DNA of 58,186 bases from Gluconobacter sp. Dm-62 (GCF_018256155.1 NZ_JAERLY010000016.1:1-58186), one strand, 5' to 3'; positions 17,288 through 27,802 are shown, counted from the first letter of the stretch. Numbers and translations: made by a program. The notes: generated from the sequence alone by a model not told the origin.

Positions 17288-17539
17288 ATGCCCGAACCCA
17301 TTGATGCCATGTCTTTTGAGGATGCTCTCTCCGAACTGGAGAGGATCGTCCGCGGCCTTGAAGGCGGCCAGATGAAGCTCGAGGACGCTATTTCCGCCTA
17401 TGAACGCGGTGCTGCCCTGCGCAGACACTGTGACGCGAAGCTGGGAGAGGCCGAGATGCGTGTCCGCGCCATCGTGCAAAACGATGACGGCACGACAGGC
17501 ACGGAGCCTCTTGCCGATACCGGAGAGTCCGGCCGATGA
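17288..17539 (+). CDS. xseB: Exodeoxyribonuclease VII small subunit
   Basis: 83 residues from ATG 17288; the upstream TTG 17276 overlaps the likely ribosome-binding site TTGAGG. MSFEDALSELERIVRGLEGG and LEDAISAYERGAALRRHC are the XseB helical hairpin signature. With XseA, which is not in the window, it degrades single-stranded DNA. Its stop overlaps the ispA start by four bases, a common xseB-ispA-dxs arrangement. Confidence 0.94.
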   Translation: MPEPIDAMSFEDALSELERIVRGLEGGQMKLEDAISAYERGAALRRHCDAKLGEAEMRVRAIVQNDDGTTGTEPLADTGESGR

Positions 17540-18441
17540 ATGCCCCTACCCCGTCCGTTTCCCTGAAAGACGCGCTCGCCCGCGCCTGTGCCGAAATCGA
17601 AAACACGATCGACACCCTGCTGCCCATGGTACCAGGAGACGAGTCCGTTCTTCTCGATGCCATGCGCTATGCGGCCCTCGGCGGCGGCAAGCGTCTGCGC
17701 GGCTTTCTGGCTGTCGAAGTTGCGACACTGTTCGGTGCCGACCGCAAAGCAGCCCTGCGTGTCGCCGCTTCGGTTGAACTCCTTCACGCCTATTCGCTGG
17801 TGCATGACGATCTGCCGTCCATGGACGACGACGACCTGCGACGCGGCCAGCCGTCCACGCACAAGCAGTTCGACGAAGCCATCGCGATTCTGGCCGGTGA
17901 CGCCCTTCAGACCCGCGCCTTCGAAATTCTCGTCGAACCCGAAACCAGCGCCAACCCGACGGTCCGCGCCAATCTGGCCCTCGCCCTTGCACAGGCCTCC
18001 GGATCGGCAGGCATGGTCGGCGGTCAGGTCATCGACATCCGTGGCGAAGGCCGCGCCCTCCCGCTGGATCAGGTCCGCCGTCTGCATGCCCTAAAAACCG
18101 GCGCCCTCATCCGCTATGCCGCCGAGTCAGGCGCTATTCTGGCTGATGTGGACGACGCACGCCGCGCCGCCATCGTGGCCTATGGCCGTGATCTCGGCAC
18201 GGCGTTTCAGGTCGCCGATGACGTTCTGGATTCCACAGCCACCGCCGAGGAACTCGGCAAAACCGCCGGCAAGGACGAAGCCAGCGGCAAATCAACCTAT
18301 GTCTCCCTGCTCGGCATTGATGGTGCCCGCGCCGAAGCCCGTCGCCTGAGCGACCGGGCCCGGGAGGCTCTTTCATCTTTCGGTGCACAGGCCGACGCCC
18401 TCAGGGCACTGGCAGATTATGTCGTCGAGCGCAGGAACTGA
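17536..18441 (+). CDS. ispA: Farnesyl diphosphate synthase (geranyltranstransferase)
   Basis: 301 residues. First Asp-rich motif in [16 protein letters not shown] (about residues 92-107), second in FQVADDVLD (about 226), plus [12 protein letters not shown] near the start, all typical of short-chain trans-prenyl synthases. It condenses IPP with DMAPP and GPP to farnesyl diphosphate for quinone side chains, hopanoids and undecaprenol. It is translationally coupled to xseB (ATGA overlap) and followed after 4 bases by dxs, which supplies its precursors. Confidence 0.95.
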   Translation: MNAPTPSVSLKDALARACAEIENTIDTLLPMVPGDESVLLDAMRYAALGGGKRLRGFLAVEVATLFGADRKAALRVAASVELLHAYSLVHDDLPSMDDDDLRRGQPSTHKQFDEAIAILAGDALQTRAFEILVEPETSANPTVRANLALALAQASGSAGMVGGQVIDIRGEGRALPLDQVRRLHALKTGALIRYAAESGAILADVDDARRAAIVAYGRDLGTAFQVADDVLDSTATAEELGKTAGKDEASGKSTYVSLLGIDGARAEARRLSDRAREALSSFGAQADALRALADYVVERRN

Positions 18442-18445
18442 TCCC

Positions 18446-20428
18446 ATGAGCAAGAAGTCCTCCACGATTCCCACCTATGGCCGCTATCCGGAGCTGGATC
18501 GCGTCCGCTTCCCTGCCGACATGCGGAACCTGTCCGTCGACCAGCTCAAGCAGCTTGCCGACGAACTGCGCTCGGAAACCGTTGACGCCGTCTCCACTAC
18601 GGGCGGCCATCTCGGCGCGTCTCTCGGCGTGGTCGAACTGACCGTTGCCCTGCACGCCGTGTTCAACACACCGGACGACCGCATTATCTGGGACGTCGGG
18701 CATCAGGCCTATCCGCACAAGATCCTGACGGGCCGCCGCGACCGCATCCGCACCCTGCGCCAGCCCGAGGGCCTGTCCGGCTTCACCCGCCGCGCGGAAA
18801 GCGAATACGACCCGTTCGGCGCCGCTCATTCTTCCACGTCGATTTCGGCTGGCCTCGGCATGGCCGTGGCGCACCACCTGCGCGCGGAAGAAGACCCGAG
18901 CTATCACGAACGCAACGTCATCGCCGTGATCGGCGACGGCTCGATTTCGGCTGGCATGGCCTATGAAGCTATGAACAACGCCGCTGTCGCAGGCCCCGGC
19001 GCGAACCGTCTGATCGTGGTGCTGAACGACAACGAGATGTCGATCGCCCCGCCGGTCGGCTCGATGTCGGACTATCTGTCCCGCCTCATGTCCTCCCGCC
19101 AGTTCTTCAGTCTGCGCGATCTCGCAGGCAAGGTCGCCAAGCGTCTTCCAGGCAAGATCGAGCGCACCGCCAAGCGCGCCGAAGAATATGCCCGCGGCAT
19201 GATCACGGGCGGCACGCTGTTCGAAGAACTCGGCTTCTATTATGTCGGCCCGGTCAACGGCCACGACATGAGCCAGCTCGTGCCGATCCTGCGCAACCTG
19301 CGCGACGCCGACGATCAGGGCCCGATCCTGCTGCACATCATCACCGAGAAGGGCCGCGGTTACAAACCCGCCGAAGCCGCCGGTGACAAGTACCACGCCG
19401 TCAGCAAGTTCAACGTCGTCACGGGCGAGCAGAAGAAAGCCCCGGCCGGTCCGCCGAGCTACACGTCCATCTTCAGCCGCGAGCTCATGCGCCGCGCCAA
19501 GACCGACGACAAGTTGGTCACGATCACCGCCGCCATGCCGTCGGGCACAGGCCTGAACGCTTTCGCCAAGGCCTATCCGGATCGCTTCTTCGACGTGGGC
19601 ATTGCCGAGCAGCACGCCGTTACCTTCGCCGCCGGTATCGCATCCGAAGGTCTGCGCCCGTTCTGCGCGATCTATTCGACCTTCCTGCAGCGCGCCTACG
19701 ATCAGGTCGTCCATGACGTCGCCCTGCAGAATTTGCCGGTCCGCTTCGCCATCGACCGCGCTGGCCTGGTCGGTGCAGATGGTGCCACCCACGCCGGTGC
19801 CTTCGATCTGAACTATCTGTGCTGCCTGCCGAACATGGTCGTTATGGCGCCGTCCGACGAAATTGAGCTGCTCCACGCCACGGCCACAGCCTGCGAATAT
19901 GATGCCGGCCCGATCGCCTTCCGCTATCCACGCGGCAGTGGCATCGGCCTGGATCTGCCGGAGAAGGGCGAAGTTCTGGAAATCGGCAAGGGTCGCATCG
20001 TGCGCGAAGCACGCCGCGCACCGAACGCCCGCGGTGGCGTCGCCATCCTGTCGCTTGGCCCGCGTATCCACGAATCCCTGCGCGCAGCCGATCAACTGGC
20101 CGCACAGGGCGTTCCGGTCACGGTCGCCGATGCCCGCTTCGCCAAGCCGATCGACAAGGCTCTGGTGGAAGAACTGGCAAACCAGCACGAAGTCTTCATC
20201 ACGCTTGAAGAGGGCGCCATTGGCGGCTTCAGCAGCCTCGTCGTTCAGCACCTTGCCGAAACCGGCCTGCTGGACAAGGTGAAGTTCCGCCCGCTCGCCC
20301 TGCCGGATCGCTACATCGATCACAACACGCAGGACGCACAGTACGAGGAAGCCGGCCTGACCGCGCCGAACATCGTGCATGTCGCAGCAGCCGCACTGGG
20401 CGTCGAAGTCGCCCAGCAGTCCGCCTGA
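18446..20428 (+). CDS. dxs: 1-deoxy-D-xylulose-5-phosphate synthase
   Basis: 660 residues from ATG 18446; a longer frame from 18383 overlaps ispA and adds a non-conserved tail. [15 protein letters not shown], the ThDP motif [16 protein letters not shown] (about residue 160) and the C-terminal transketolase part with [15 protein letters not shown] are clear. It joins pyruvate and glyceraldehyde-3-phosphate in the first MEP-pathway step. It is last of the xseB-ispA-dxs run, with tlyA 7 bases on. Confidence 0.97.
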   Translation: MSKKSSTIPTYGRYPELDRVRFPADMRNLSVDQLKQLADELRSETVDAVSTTGGHLGASLGVVELTVALHAVFNTPDDRIIWDVGHQAYPHKILTGRRDRIRTLRQPEGLSGFTRRAESEYDPFGAAHSSTSISAGLGMAVAHHLRAEEDPSYHERNVIAVIGDGSISAGMAYEAMNNAAVAGPGANRLIVVLNDNEMSIAPPVGSMSDYLSRLMSSRQFFSLRDLAGKVAKRLPGKIERTAKRAEEYARGMITGGTLFEELGFYYVGPVNGHDMSQLVPILRNLRDADDQGPILLHIITEKGRGYKPAEAAGDKYHAVSKFNVVTGEQKKAPAGPPSYTSIFSRELMRRAKTDDKLVTITAAMPSGTGLNAFAKAYPDRFFDVGIAEQHAVTFAAGIASEGLRPFCAIYSTFLQRAYDQVVHDVALQNLPVRFAIDRAGLVGADGATHAGAFDLNYLCCLPNMVVMAPSDEIELLHATATACEYDAGPIAFRYPRGSGIGLDLPEKGEVLEIGKGRIVREARRAPNARGGVAILSLGPRIHESLRAADQLAAQGVPVTVADARFAKPIDKALVEELANQHEVFITLEEGAIGGFSSLVVQHLAETGLLDKVKFRPLALPDRYIDHNTQDAQYEEAGLTAPNIVHVAAAALGVEVAQQSA

Positions 20429-20435
20429 GCGACTG

Positions 20436-21197
20436 ATGGCCAAACGCCGCGCCGACCAGCTCCTCGTTGACCGGGGGCTGGTCGAAAGCCGGACACGGGC
20501 GCAGGCCCTGATCATGGCGGGACTCGTTTATACGACCGACCGCCGGATCGCGAAGGCCGGTGACCAGCTTCCCGAAGACGCCTCCCTCGCCATCAAGGGG
20601 CAGGACCATCCCTGGGTATCGCGTGGCGGCCTCAAGCTGATCCATGCCATCGAGCATTTCGGGCTGGACCCGAAAGGCCGGATCGCCATTGATGTCGGCG
20701 CCTCAACCGGCGGCTTCACGGACGTTCTGCTGACCCACGGCGCGGCAAAGGTCTATGCCGTAGACGTCGGACACGGCCAGCTCGCCTGGAAAATCCGCTC
20801 GGACGAGCGCGTCGTCGTCATGGAAAAGACGAACGCCCGCGCCCTGACTGCTGAACAGATCCCCGAACCAGCCGGAATCGTCGTCTGCGATGCCAGCTTC
20901 ATCGGCCTGCGCACGGTCCTGCCCGCAGCCCTCGAGCTCACGACGCCGGATGCCTGGACTGTCGCGCTCATCAAGCCACAGTTCGAAGCCGGACGCGGGG
21001 AAGTCGGTGCAAAAGGCGTGGTCCGGGACCCGGCAGTCCACGAGCGCGTCTGCGAAGAAATCCGGGAATGGTTCGCGGCCCTCCCCGGCTGGGACGTCCT
21101 CGGGATCGAGGCCAGCCCTATCACCGGCCCCGAAGGCAACCGCGAGTTCCTGATCGCAGCCAGAAAAACCGGTACGGCACAGCCCGCCGCGGAATAG
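20436..21197 (+). CDS. tlyA: TlyA-family rRNA methyltransferase (hemolysin A family)
   Basis: 253 residues. An N-terminal S4 RNA-binding domain (RADQLLVDRGLVESRTRAQA) is followed by a Rossmann methyltransferase with IDVGASTGGFTDVLL (SAM motif I, about residue 85) and VCDASFIGLRTVLP. TlyA proteins 2'-O-methylate 16S and 23S rRNA in some bacteria; the haemolysin name is historical. The start 20436 is 7 bases after dxs. Confidence 0.9.
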   Translation: MAKRRADQLLVDRGLVESRTRAQALIMAGLVYTTDRRIAKAGDQLPEDASLAIKGQDHPWVSRGGLKLIHAIEHFGLDPKGRIAIDVGASTGGFTDVLLTHGAAKVYAVDVGHGQLAWKIRSDERVVVMEKTNARALTAEQIPEPAGIVVCDASFIGLRTVLPAALELTTPDAWTVALIKPQFEAGRGEVGAKGVVRDPAVHERVCEEIREWFAALPGWDVLGIEASPITGPEGNREFLIAARKTGTAQPAAE

Positions 21198-21264
21198 TCT
21201 TCCGGGGAAGAGCGCGCTTTTCCTTTGGAACTGCGGGTCTTCTCCGTGCTATGGCTCCGCCGCC

Positions 21265-22488
21265 ATGACAGCCGTAATCCATCCCGATATCCGCCCCCGA
21301 ATCAATTCCGTCGCGTCTGACGACCTGAACGCTGCCGAGCGCGCGCGCATTCAGGCGAAATCTGCCCTGTTTGCACCTCCCGAAGCGCGAATGGCGGATG
21401 GACGACGCGATCTGGTGGGTCTGTCACGCGAAGAGCTGGCAGCCCTCATGACGGATATCGGTGAGAAGCCATTCCGCGCCAAACAGCTCTGGCACTGGAT
21501 TTACCATCAGGGCGCAACCGATTTTTCGGCCATGACGACCATCGCCAAGCCGATGCAGGCCAAACTCGCCGAAAATTTCGTTGTCAGCCGTCCCATAACC
21601 GCGACCGAACAGACGTCAGTGGACGAGACGCGCAAATTTCTCTTCCGCTTCCGCGACGGTCAGGAAGCCGAAACCGTCTACATCCCGGATCGTCGGGAAG
21701 ATCGCGGCGCTGTCTGCATTTCTTCGCAGGTCGGCTGCACCCTGTCCTGTACCTTCTGTCACACCGGCACACAGAAGCTCGTCCGCAACCTCGGCTCTGC
21801 CGAAATCGTCGGCCAGTTCATGGCTGCGCGCGACAGCTACGGCGAATGGCCCAGCCCCAGTTCAGACATGCCGCGCCACCTCTCCACCATCGTGCTGATG
21901 GGCATGGGCGAGCCGCTGTACAATTACGAGAACGTCGCCAAGGCCATGCGGATCGTTATGGATGGCGAGGGCATCGCGCTCTCCCGACGCCGCATCACGC
22001 TCTCTACATCCGGTGTCGTCCCGATGATGGACCGCTGTGGCGAAGAGCTTGGCGTCAACCTCGCCATCTCCCTGCACGCCGTGACGAATGAACTGCGCGA
22101 CCAGATCGTCCCGCTGAACCGCAAATACCCGATCGAAGACCTGATTGCCGCCTGCCGACGCTATCCGGCCGCCTCCAATGCACGCCGCCTTACGTTCGAA
22201 TACATCATGCTCCGTGACGTGAATGACAGCGAAGCCGACGCCCGCGAACTGGTGCGCCTGATCCGCGACCTTCCGGCCAAGGTGAACCTCATCCCGTTCA
22301 ACCCCTGGCCCGGCTCGGACTTCCAGCCTTCCAGCCGCGCGCAGATTGCAAAGTTCGCCAATATCGTAATGGACGCAGGCTTCGCCTCCCCCATCCGCGC
22401 AGCGCGTGGACAGGATATTCTGGCAGCCTGCGGTCAGCTCAAGACCGAAAGCGAACGCCAGCGTCGCACAACGACCGGCGAGGCCTGA
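21265..22488 (+). CDS. rlmN: 23S rRNA / tRNA adenine-C2 methyltransferase (RlmN)
   Basis: 407 residues. Radical-SAM cysteines are in GCTLSCTFCHTGTQ (about residues 158-165). MGMGEPLYNYENV and NLAISLHAV are RlmN motifs. The C-terminal part retains a Cys (AACGQL) fitting the conserved methyl-carrying cysteine. The N-terminus is about 40 residues longer than in E. coli RlmN. It modifies A2503 of 23S rRNA and A37 of some tRNAs. Confidence 0.95.
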   Translation: MTAVIHPDIRPRINSVASDDLNAAERARIQAKSALFAPPEARMADGRRDLVGLSREELAALMTDIGEKPFRAKQLWHWIYHQGATDFSAMTTIAKPMQAKLAENFVVSRPITATEQTSVDETRKFLFRFRDGQEAETVYIPDRREDRGAVCISSQVGCTLSCTFCHTGTQKLVRNLGSAEIVGQFMAARDSYGEWPSPSSDMPRHLSTIVLMGMGEPLYNYENVAKAMRIVMDGEGIALSRRRITLSTSGVVPMMDRCGEELGVNLAISLHAVTNELRDQIVPLNRKYPIEDLIAACRRYPAASNARRLTFEYIMLRDVNDSEADARELVRLIRDLPAKVNLIPFNPWPGSDFQPSSRAQIAKFANIVMDAGFASPIRAARGQDILAACGQLKTESERQRRTTTGEA

Positions 22489-22579
22489 CATCGGAACCGG
22501 GCCATTCGCCCGGTTTCCCTCTGTCGGCTGAACTGCTAGAAACGCTCCTCAAACGAAACACACCAAGGACCACACCGTT

Positions 22580-23812
22580 ATGAGTGCCCACCAGGACGTC
22601 AAGAAAGTTGTGCTCGCCTATTCTGGCGGCCTGGACACTTCGGTTATCCTTCGCTGGCTCCAGAAAACCTATAACTGCGAGGTCGTCACCTTCACGGCCG
22701 ATCTCGGCCAAGGCGAAGAGCTGGAACCGGCCCGCAAGAAGGCCGAGATGTTCGGCGTCAAGGAAATCTACGTCGAGGATCTGCGCGAAACCTTCGTCAA
22801 GGATTTCGTGTTCCCGATGTTCCGGGCCAACACGCTCTATGAAGGCCAGTACCTGCTGGGCACGTCCATCGCCCGTCCGCTGATCGCACAGCGCCAGATC
22901 GAAATCGCCGAAGCCGTCGGCGCTGATGCCGTCGCTCATGGCGCAACCGGCAAGGGCAACGATCAGGTCCGCTTCGAGCTCGGCTATTATTCGCTCAAGC
23001 CGGACGTGAAGGTCATCGCTCCCTGGCGCGAGTGGGACCTGACGTCCCGCACGAAGCTCCTCGCTTTCGCTGAAGAGAACCAGATCCCCGTTACGAAGGA
23101 CAAGCGCGGCGAAGCCCCGTTCTCCGTGGATGCGAATCTTCTGCACTCCTCTTCCGAAGGCAAGCTGCTCGAAGATCCGTCGATCGCTGCCGAGGAAATT
23201 GTCTTCCAGCGCACGATCTCTCCGGAAGCCGCCCCGGATGTTGCAACCGAAATCGCCATCGACTTCGTCAGCGGTGACCCGGTCGCCATCAACGGCATCG
23301 AAATGACCCCGGCAACCCTGCTGACCCGTCTGAACGAACTGGGCCGCGACAACGGCATCGGCCGTCTCGACATCGTGGAAAACCGCTTCGTGGGCATGAA
23401 GTCCCGCGGCATCTACGAAACGCCGGGCGGCACGATCCTGCTGGCCGCACACCGCTCCATCGAAAGCATCACGCTCGACCGCGAAGCTGCCCATCTCAAG
23501 GACAGCATCATGCCGCGTTATGCCGAGATCATCTATAACGGCTTCTGGTTCTCGCCCGAGCGCCGGATGCTTCAGGCCCTCATCGACACCAGCCAGCATT
23601 CCGTGACAGGCCGTATCCGCATGCGCCTGTATAAGGGCAACGTCACCTGCGTGGGTCGTGAAAGCCCGCACAGCCTGTATGATACCCGCGTCGTGACTTT
23701 CGAGGACGACGAAGGCGCCTATAATCAGCAGGATGCACAGGGCTTCATCAAGCTCAACGCCCTGCGCCTGCGGCTCGGCGGCCAGATCGGCCGTCGCGGC
23801 GGCACGCTCTGA
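22580..23812 (+). CDS. argG: Argininosuccinate synthase
   Basis: 410 residues. [16 protein letters not shown] near the start is the ATP pyrophosphatase P-loop; [17 protein letters not shown] and PWREWDL are further signatures. It joins citrulline and aspartate in arginine synthesis. It stands as a single gene about 90 bases after rlmN, with the PPIase lipoprotein gene 26 bases downstream. Confidence 0.97.
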   Translation: MSAHQDVKKVVLAYSGGLDTSVILRWLQKTYNCEVVTFTADLGQGEELEPARKKAEMFGVKEIYVEDLRETFVKDFVFPMFRANTLYEGQYLLGTSIARPLIAQRQIEIAEAVGADAVAHGATGKGNDQVRFELGYYSLKPDVKVIAPWREWDLTSRTKLLAFAEENQIPVTKDKRGEAPFSVDANLLHSSSEGKLLEDPSIAAEEIVFQRTISPEAAPDVATEIAIDFVSGDPVAINGIEMTPATLLTRLNELGRDNGIGRLDIVENRFVGMKSRGIYETPGGTILLAAHRSIESITLDREAAHLKDSIMPRYAEIIYNGFWFSPERRMLQALIDTSQHSVTGRIRMRLYKGNVTCVGRESPHSLYDTRVVTFEDDEGAYNQQDAQGFIKLNALRLRLGGQIGRRGGTL

Positions 23813-23838
23813 TTTCTCAACTGACTCCCCGGGGGACC

Positions 23839-24345
23839 ATGACCAGTCTGATCCGTCTTACATCCGCTTTCGCCCTGTGTGGTGCCCTCGCCCTGACAGG
23901 CTGCGCGGGCGGCCACAAGCAGGTGGATGATTCCGACCTGACGCCAGAGCAGTTCATGGCGAAAATCCATGCTGAACCCGGTGTAAAGACCCTGCCGGAC
24001 GGCCTGTCCTACAAGGTTCTCCAGTCGGGCCCCAAGGATGGTGACAGCCCGCATCATGGCTCCACCATCATGGTCATCTACGAAGGCCGCCTGCCCGATG
24101 GCGGCATTTTCGACAGCTCTGACCAGCATGGCAGCGGCGCCTATATGGAAATGCCGCTCGACGGCCTCGTGCAAGGCTGGCTCGAAGCCCTGCCCATGAT
24201 GCATGTGGGCGACGAATGGATGCTCTACCTTCCGCCGAATCTCGGCTACGGCAAGCGCTCCATGGGCATTATTCCGCCCAACAGCCCACTGATTTTCAAG
24301 ATCCGCCTTCTGGGCGTCAATAACGGTGGCGGCGGACAGCAGTAA
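23839..24345 (+). CDS. FKBP-type peptidyl-prolyl isomerase lipoprotein
   Basis: 168 residues. A lipoprotein signal with lipobox LTGC (Cys about 22) is followed by a single FKBP domain: GSTIMVIYEGRLPDGGIFDS, MPLDGLVQGWLEALPMMHVG, YLPPNLGYGKR and IPPNSPLIFKIRLLGV. Such lipoproteins help fold periplasmic or outer-membrane proteins. The residues forming the FKBP pocket (Tyr, Phe-Asp, Ile, Phe) are kept. Confidence 0.92.
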   Translation: MTSLIRLTSAFALCGALALTGCAGGHKQVDDSDLTPEQFMAKIHAEPGVKTLPDGLSYKVLQSGPKDGDSPHHGSTIMVIYEGRLPDGGIFDSSDQHGSGAYMEMPLDGLVQGWLEALPMMHVGDEWMLYLPPNLGYGKRSMGIIPPNSPLIFKIRLLGVNNGGGGQQ

Positions 24346-24366
24346 AATCTGCCACTTCCAAACAAC

Positions 24367-24399
24367 CTTCCGGAGCGGCCCTCAGGGCTGGTCCGGAAG
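24367..24399 (-). terminator. Hairpin at the tdk 3' end
   Basis: CTTCCGGA (24367-24374) pairs with TCCGGAAG (24392-24399), with an inner GCCC/GGGC stem. On the minus strand it is followed by GTTGTTT. It overlaps the last codons of tdk. The weak T-run lowers confidence. Confidence 0.45.
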
Positions 24400-24924
24400 A
24401 GTCCAGTGCGCCTCGCAGCGCGCTTCATAAAGTTCCTGATCGCCTGTTTCGAGCAGATGCCCCGTCTCATGGGTTTTCGCCGTCCAGGCTGCGGGCGCTC
24501 CACAGACATGACAACGTGCCGTCAGAGCGATAACCTCGTCGGCCTCTTCTATCAGCCGCGTCATGACGTCGAACGGGACACGCCGGTAATCAGTATCCAG
24601 GCCGCCCACCGTCACATCCACGCCGCGCGCCCGCACATTCCGGATATCCTGAACGATATCGCCCTGATAATGCGGCGCGACCCAGAACTGCCCTTCGTCC
24701 AGAACGATATGGCTGTAACACGCTGCATCAGCCGGCCATACATTCGCCGAGACTGCGGCAAGATGCGATCCATCCCGGCTGACAAGCTCGGAACCATCGC
24801 GCGTATCAAAGCCGGGCTTGAGCGCCAGAACATCCGTCTGTCTCTTCGCTGCGGCAATCAGATGTGCGGATTTTCCAGCAAACATCGGTCCCACATACAG
24901 TACAAGACGGCCTCTGACGGTCAT
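24382..24924 (-). CDS. tdk: Thymidine kinase
   Basis: 180 residues from ATG 24924, which has AAGGGAG about 6 bases upstream; a longer frame to 24948 adds nine residues without a site. YVGPMFAGKSAHLI is the P-loop, VLDEGQFW the DExQF motif, and CHVCGAPAAWTAKT part of the zinc/lid region. The enzyme salvages thymidine to dTMP. It is convergent with the FKBP gene. Confidence 0.95.
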   Translation of the reverse strand: MTVRGRLVLYVGPMFAGKSAHLIAAAKRQTDVLALKPGFDTRDGSELVSRDGSHLAAVSANVWPADAACYSHIVLDEGQFWVAPHYQGDIVQDIRNVRARGVDVTVGGLDTDYRRVPFDVMTRLIEEADEVIALTARCHVCGAPAAWTAKTHETGHLLETGDQELYEARCEAHWTLPDQP

Positions 24925-25019
24925 GATTTCTCCCTTCGATAGCGCCATGAGCCCTATTACAGGCGATTTGCCAAGCCCCGGACTTGCTGAAACGCCTCCG
25001 AAAATGCGACAACGACACT

Positions 25020-25505
25020 GTGATCAGAATTGACCCAGCCGTCCGACTACCCCTGTTTCTCGCCATTTTCATGGTGGTAGCATTCGTGGTCGCTCATGCC
25101 TGGGAAAATCGTATCCAGGCCCCGCGCGAATACTCCAATGAGTGCAGTATCTGCCATCATGGCGGCCATGGTCAGGTTTCTGAAATCGCCCCCATTTTCG
25201 GCCGCGTTGGCCCGATTGCCCAGACACCCGCCGGGCATCACTATCTGGTCGATGTCCTGCTCTACGGGCTGGACGGCTCCATCACGGCGGGAGGCGCTCA
25301 TTACAACAACTCCATGCCGTCCTTTCATCGCCTCTCTGACGACGAGATCGCCCGTATCCTGACATTCGTTGCAAGCCAGGAAATGCCCTCCGGCGCTCCG
25401 ACCTTCACGGCCGCCGATATCGCAGCCGGCCGGGCTCACCCGATGTCCGCAACGGATGTCCTGCAGGAACGGCAGAAGCTTGATCTCCAGACACCTGTTC
25501 AATGA
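25020..25505 (+). CDS. Membrane-anchored or secreted monohaem cytochrome c
   Basis: About 161 residues from a GTG at 25020, which gives a clean signal sequence or anchor (PLFLAIFMVVAFVVAHA). The haem motif is CSICH and the likely axial ligand is the Met in YNNSMPSF. LSDDEIARILTFVASQE is the usual closing helix of class I cytochrome c domains. The start is uncertain: TTG 24984 and ATG 25071 are alternatives and none has a clear ribosome-binding site. In acetic acid bacteria such proteins take part in periplasmic electron transfer; the partner is unknown. Confidence 0.8.
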   Translation: MIRIDPAVRLPLFLAIFMVVAFVVAHAWENRIQAPREYSNECSICHHGGHGQVSEIAPIFGRVGPIAQTPAGHHYLVDVLLYGLDGSITAGGAHYNNSMPSFHRLSDDEIARILTFVASQEMPSGAPTFTAADIAAGRAHPMSATDVLQERQKLDLQTPVQ

Positions 25506-25560
25506 TGCGGGCCGTCTGTTCCATCCCTGACCCCTTTCCCAGAAACTGAAGACAGAACCC

Positions 25561-26550
25561 ATGCAGCGCGTATTTTCCGGCATCCAGCCAACCGGCATTC
25601 CCCATCTGGGCAATTATCTCGGAGCAATCCGCAACTGGGTCACACTGCAGTCGGACCATGACTGCGTCTTCTGTCTGGTGGACCTGCATTCCATCACCAT
25701 GCCCTGGGACCCGCAGACCCTGCGTGAACAGACGCTGGGATCAACGGCATGCCTTCTCGCAGCGGGCATCGAGCCTACACGCCTGTATAACCAGTCTGCC
25801 GTCAGCGCCCATGCCCGCCTCGGCTGGATCTTCAACTGCGTCTCCCGCCTCGGCTGGCTCAACCGCATGACCCAGTTCAAGGACAAGGCTGGCAAGAACC
25901 GCGAAAACCACTCGGCCGGGCTGTATGTCTATCCGAACCTGATGGCTGCCGATATTCTGGCCTTTCACGCAACACGCGTACCCGTCGGCGAAGACCAGCG
26001 CCAACACATCGAACTCACGAACGATATCGGCCAGAAATTTAATCACGACATGGGCGTGGAATTCTTCCCGCAGGTCGAGGCGTTCATCCCCCCTGCCGCG
26101 GCCCGCGTCATGAGCCTGCGCGACGGCAGCAAGAAAATGTCCAAGTCCGACCCGTCAGAACAGAGCCGCATTGTCCTGACCGATACGGCCGATGACATCG
26201 CCCTGAAAATCCGCCGCGCCAAGACCGATTCCGAACCGCTCCCCAGCGAAATGGACGGCCTGAGCGAGCGCCCGGAAGCGCGGAACCTCATCTCGATCTA
26301 CGCAGCCATGTCGGATGAAACACCGGCTGACATTCTCAGCCGTTTCAGCGGTCAGGGATTTGGCCCGTTCAAGAACGCTCTCGCGGATCTGCTGGTGGAG
26401 CGTCTGGCTCCCGTCGCCAGCGAAACACAGCGCCTGCTTCAGGACGAAGCCCATCTGCTCTCGGTCCTGCGCGCAGGCGCCGAACGCGCCAACGGTATTT
26501 CAGAACCGATCGTTCAGGAAGCCGAACGCCTCGTCGGCTTCCTGCGCTAG
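25561..26550 (+). CDS. trpS: Tryptophanyl-tRNA synthetase
   Basis: 329 residues. FSGIQPTGIPHLGNYLGA contains the class I HIGH-equivalent, and KKMSKSDPSEQ is the KMSKS loop (about residue 195). VPVGEDQRQHIELTNDIG is the conserved tryptophan-pocket region. It is a single gene convergent with lpxB, 4 bases between the stops. Confidence 0.97.
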   Translation: MQRVFSGIQPTGIPHLGNYLGAIRNWVTLQSDHDCVFCLVDLHSITMPWDPQTLREQTLGSTACLLAAGIEPTRLYNQSAVSAHARLGWIFNCVSRLGWLNRMTQFKDKAGKNRENHSAGLYVYPNLMAADILAFHATRVPVGEDQRQHIELTNDIGQKFNHDMGVEFFPQVEAFIPPAAARVMSLRDGSKKMSKSDPSEQSRIVLTDTADDIALKIRRAKTDSEPLPSEMDGLSERPEARNLISIYAAMSDETPADILSRFSGQGFGPFKNALADLLVERLAPVASETQRLLQDEAHLLSVLRAGAERANGISEPIVQEAERLVGFLR

Positions 26551-26554
26551 AATC

Positions 26555-27802
26555 TCAGGTGCTGGACGACCGGGACACCGGCTCGTTCAGCAGATCCATA
26601 ATCTCGGCCGCTGCTGCATCCGCGGGCGTTCCCACAGGCGGCGAGAGCATGTCCAGCACGTCGGCAAACGCCATCCGCTGCTTTTCCACCATTTTCGGAT
26701 CGCTCAGAAGCTTCGAAACCATCTCGGCCAGCTTCTTTGGCGTGCAGTTTTCCTGAAGCAGCTCAGGAACAACTTCCCGCCCTGCCAGCAGGTTCACCAT
26801 GGCAACATGCGGCACCTTGATCAGACGCCGCGCAATCGTCGCCGTCACCGGGTTGACGCGATAGGTCACCGCCATCGGCACATTGCCCATCGCCAGTTCC
26901 AGCGTGGACGTTCCCGACTTGGTCAGGGCACACTGCGCCGCTGCAAACGCATCATGCTTGTCATGAATGTCCGTGACGATATGCGGCTGGATCGGCCATT
27001 TGCGGATCAACTGGCGGATCGTCGGCGCAATCACGGGCGCCACAGGGATGACCGGACAAATATCCGGATATTTCACCCGGAGGATATCCAGCATCTTGCG
27101 GAACACAGGCAGAAGCCGGGGCGCTTCTGAACGCCGGCTGCCCGGCATCAGGATCACAACCGGCGCATGAGCCGGTATATTGTGCCGCAGACGAAACCGC
27201 TGCGCATTGCCCTGCCGTACGCCGGACTGAAGCACCGGATGCCCGACAAACCGACCCTCAAGCCCGCGCTTTGCAAACCACTCAGGCTCGAACGGCAACA
27301 GACACAGAAGCCGGTCCCACAAACCGGGAAATTCCTTGACCCGGTTTTCCCGCCAGGCCCAGACCTGCGGCGCCACATAATGAACGCGCTTGATCCCGGA
27401 CCGCTCGATTTTCTGTAACAGGCGAAGGGTAAAACCCGGACTGTCGATCGTCACGACCAGATCCGGCTTGCGCAGTTCGATATCCTGCACGGCTTCCAGA
27501 AGCCGCTGCGACAGGTGCCGCAGCCGGGGCAGCACCTCGACAAGCCCCATGACCGCAAGGTCGCTCATGGGAAACAGGCTGTGCAATCCCAGAGCTTCCA
27601 TGCGCCCGCCCCCGACGCCAGCAAATACCAGCGACGGGTCCTGCGCATGAAGGGCCTGCATCAGACGCGCGCCAATCACGTCTCCGCTGGCCTCACCCGC
27701 CAGAATCCAGATCACCCGCCCGTAACGGGGCAAGGGCGTGGTCTTTTGGGAAGGGTCCGCTGAGGACTGTCCGTCAGATCCGGATTCTGGAAGAGAGTTC
27801 AT
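26555..27802 (-). CDS. lpxB: Lipid-A-disaccharide synthase
   Basis: 415 residues, about 30 longer than E. coli LpxB at the N-terminus. ILAGEASGDVIGARLMQAL, VGGGRMEALG, the central YVAPQVWAWRENRVKE and VILMPGSRRSEAPRLLP are LpxB (GT19) signatures. It transfers UDP-diacylglucosamine onto lipid X at the inner membrane. Its start overlaps the pheT stop by four bases, so it is the last gene of the rpmI-rplT-pheS-pheT-lpxB run, an unusual place: LpxB more often follows lpxA. Confidence 0.95.
   Translation of the reverse strand: MNSLPESGSDGQSSADPSQKTTPLPRYGRVIWILAGEASGDVIGARLMQALHAQDPSLVFAGVGGGRMEALGLHSLFPMSDLAVMGLVEVLPRLRHLSQRLLEAVQDIELRKPDLVVTIDSPGFTLRLLQKIERSGIKRVHYVAPQVWAWRENRVKEFPGLWDRLLCLLPFEPEWFAKRGLEGRFVGHPVLQSGVRQGNAQRFRLRHNIPAHAPVVILMPGSRRSEAPRLLPVFRKMLDILRVKYPDICPVIPVAPVIAPTIRQLIRKWPIQPHIVTDIHDKHDAFAAAQCALTKSGTSTLELAMGNVPMAVTYRVNPVTATIARRLIKVPHVAMVNLLAGREVVPELLQENCTPKKLAEMVSKLLSDPKMVEKQRMAFADVLDMLSPPVGTPADAAAAEIMDLLNEPVSRSSST

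Noticed and set aside
20379-20435. A longer N-terminus for TlyA
   Set aside because: The extra 19 residues overlap dxs and are not part of the S4 domain; ATG 20436 fits the family length.
18401-20515. A 704-residue open frame on the minus strand
   Set aside because: It is antisense to dxs over its whole length and has no recognisable domain.
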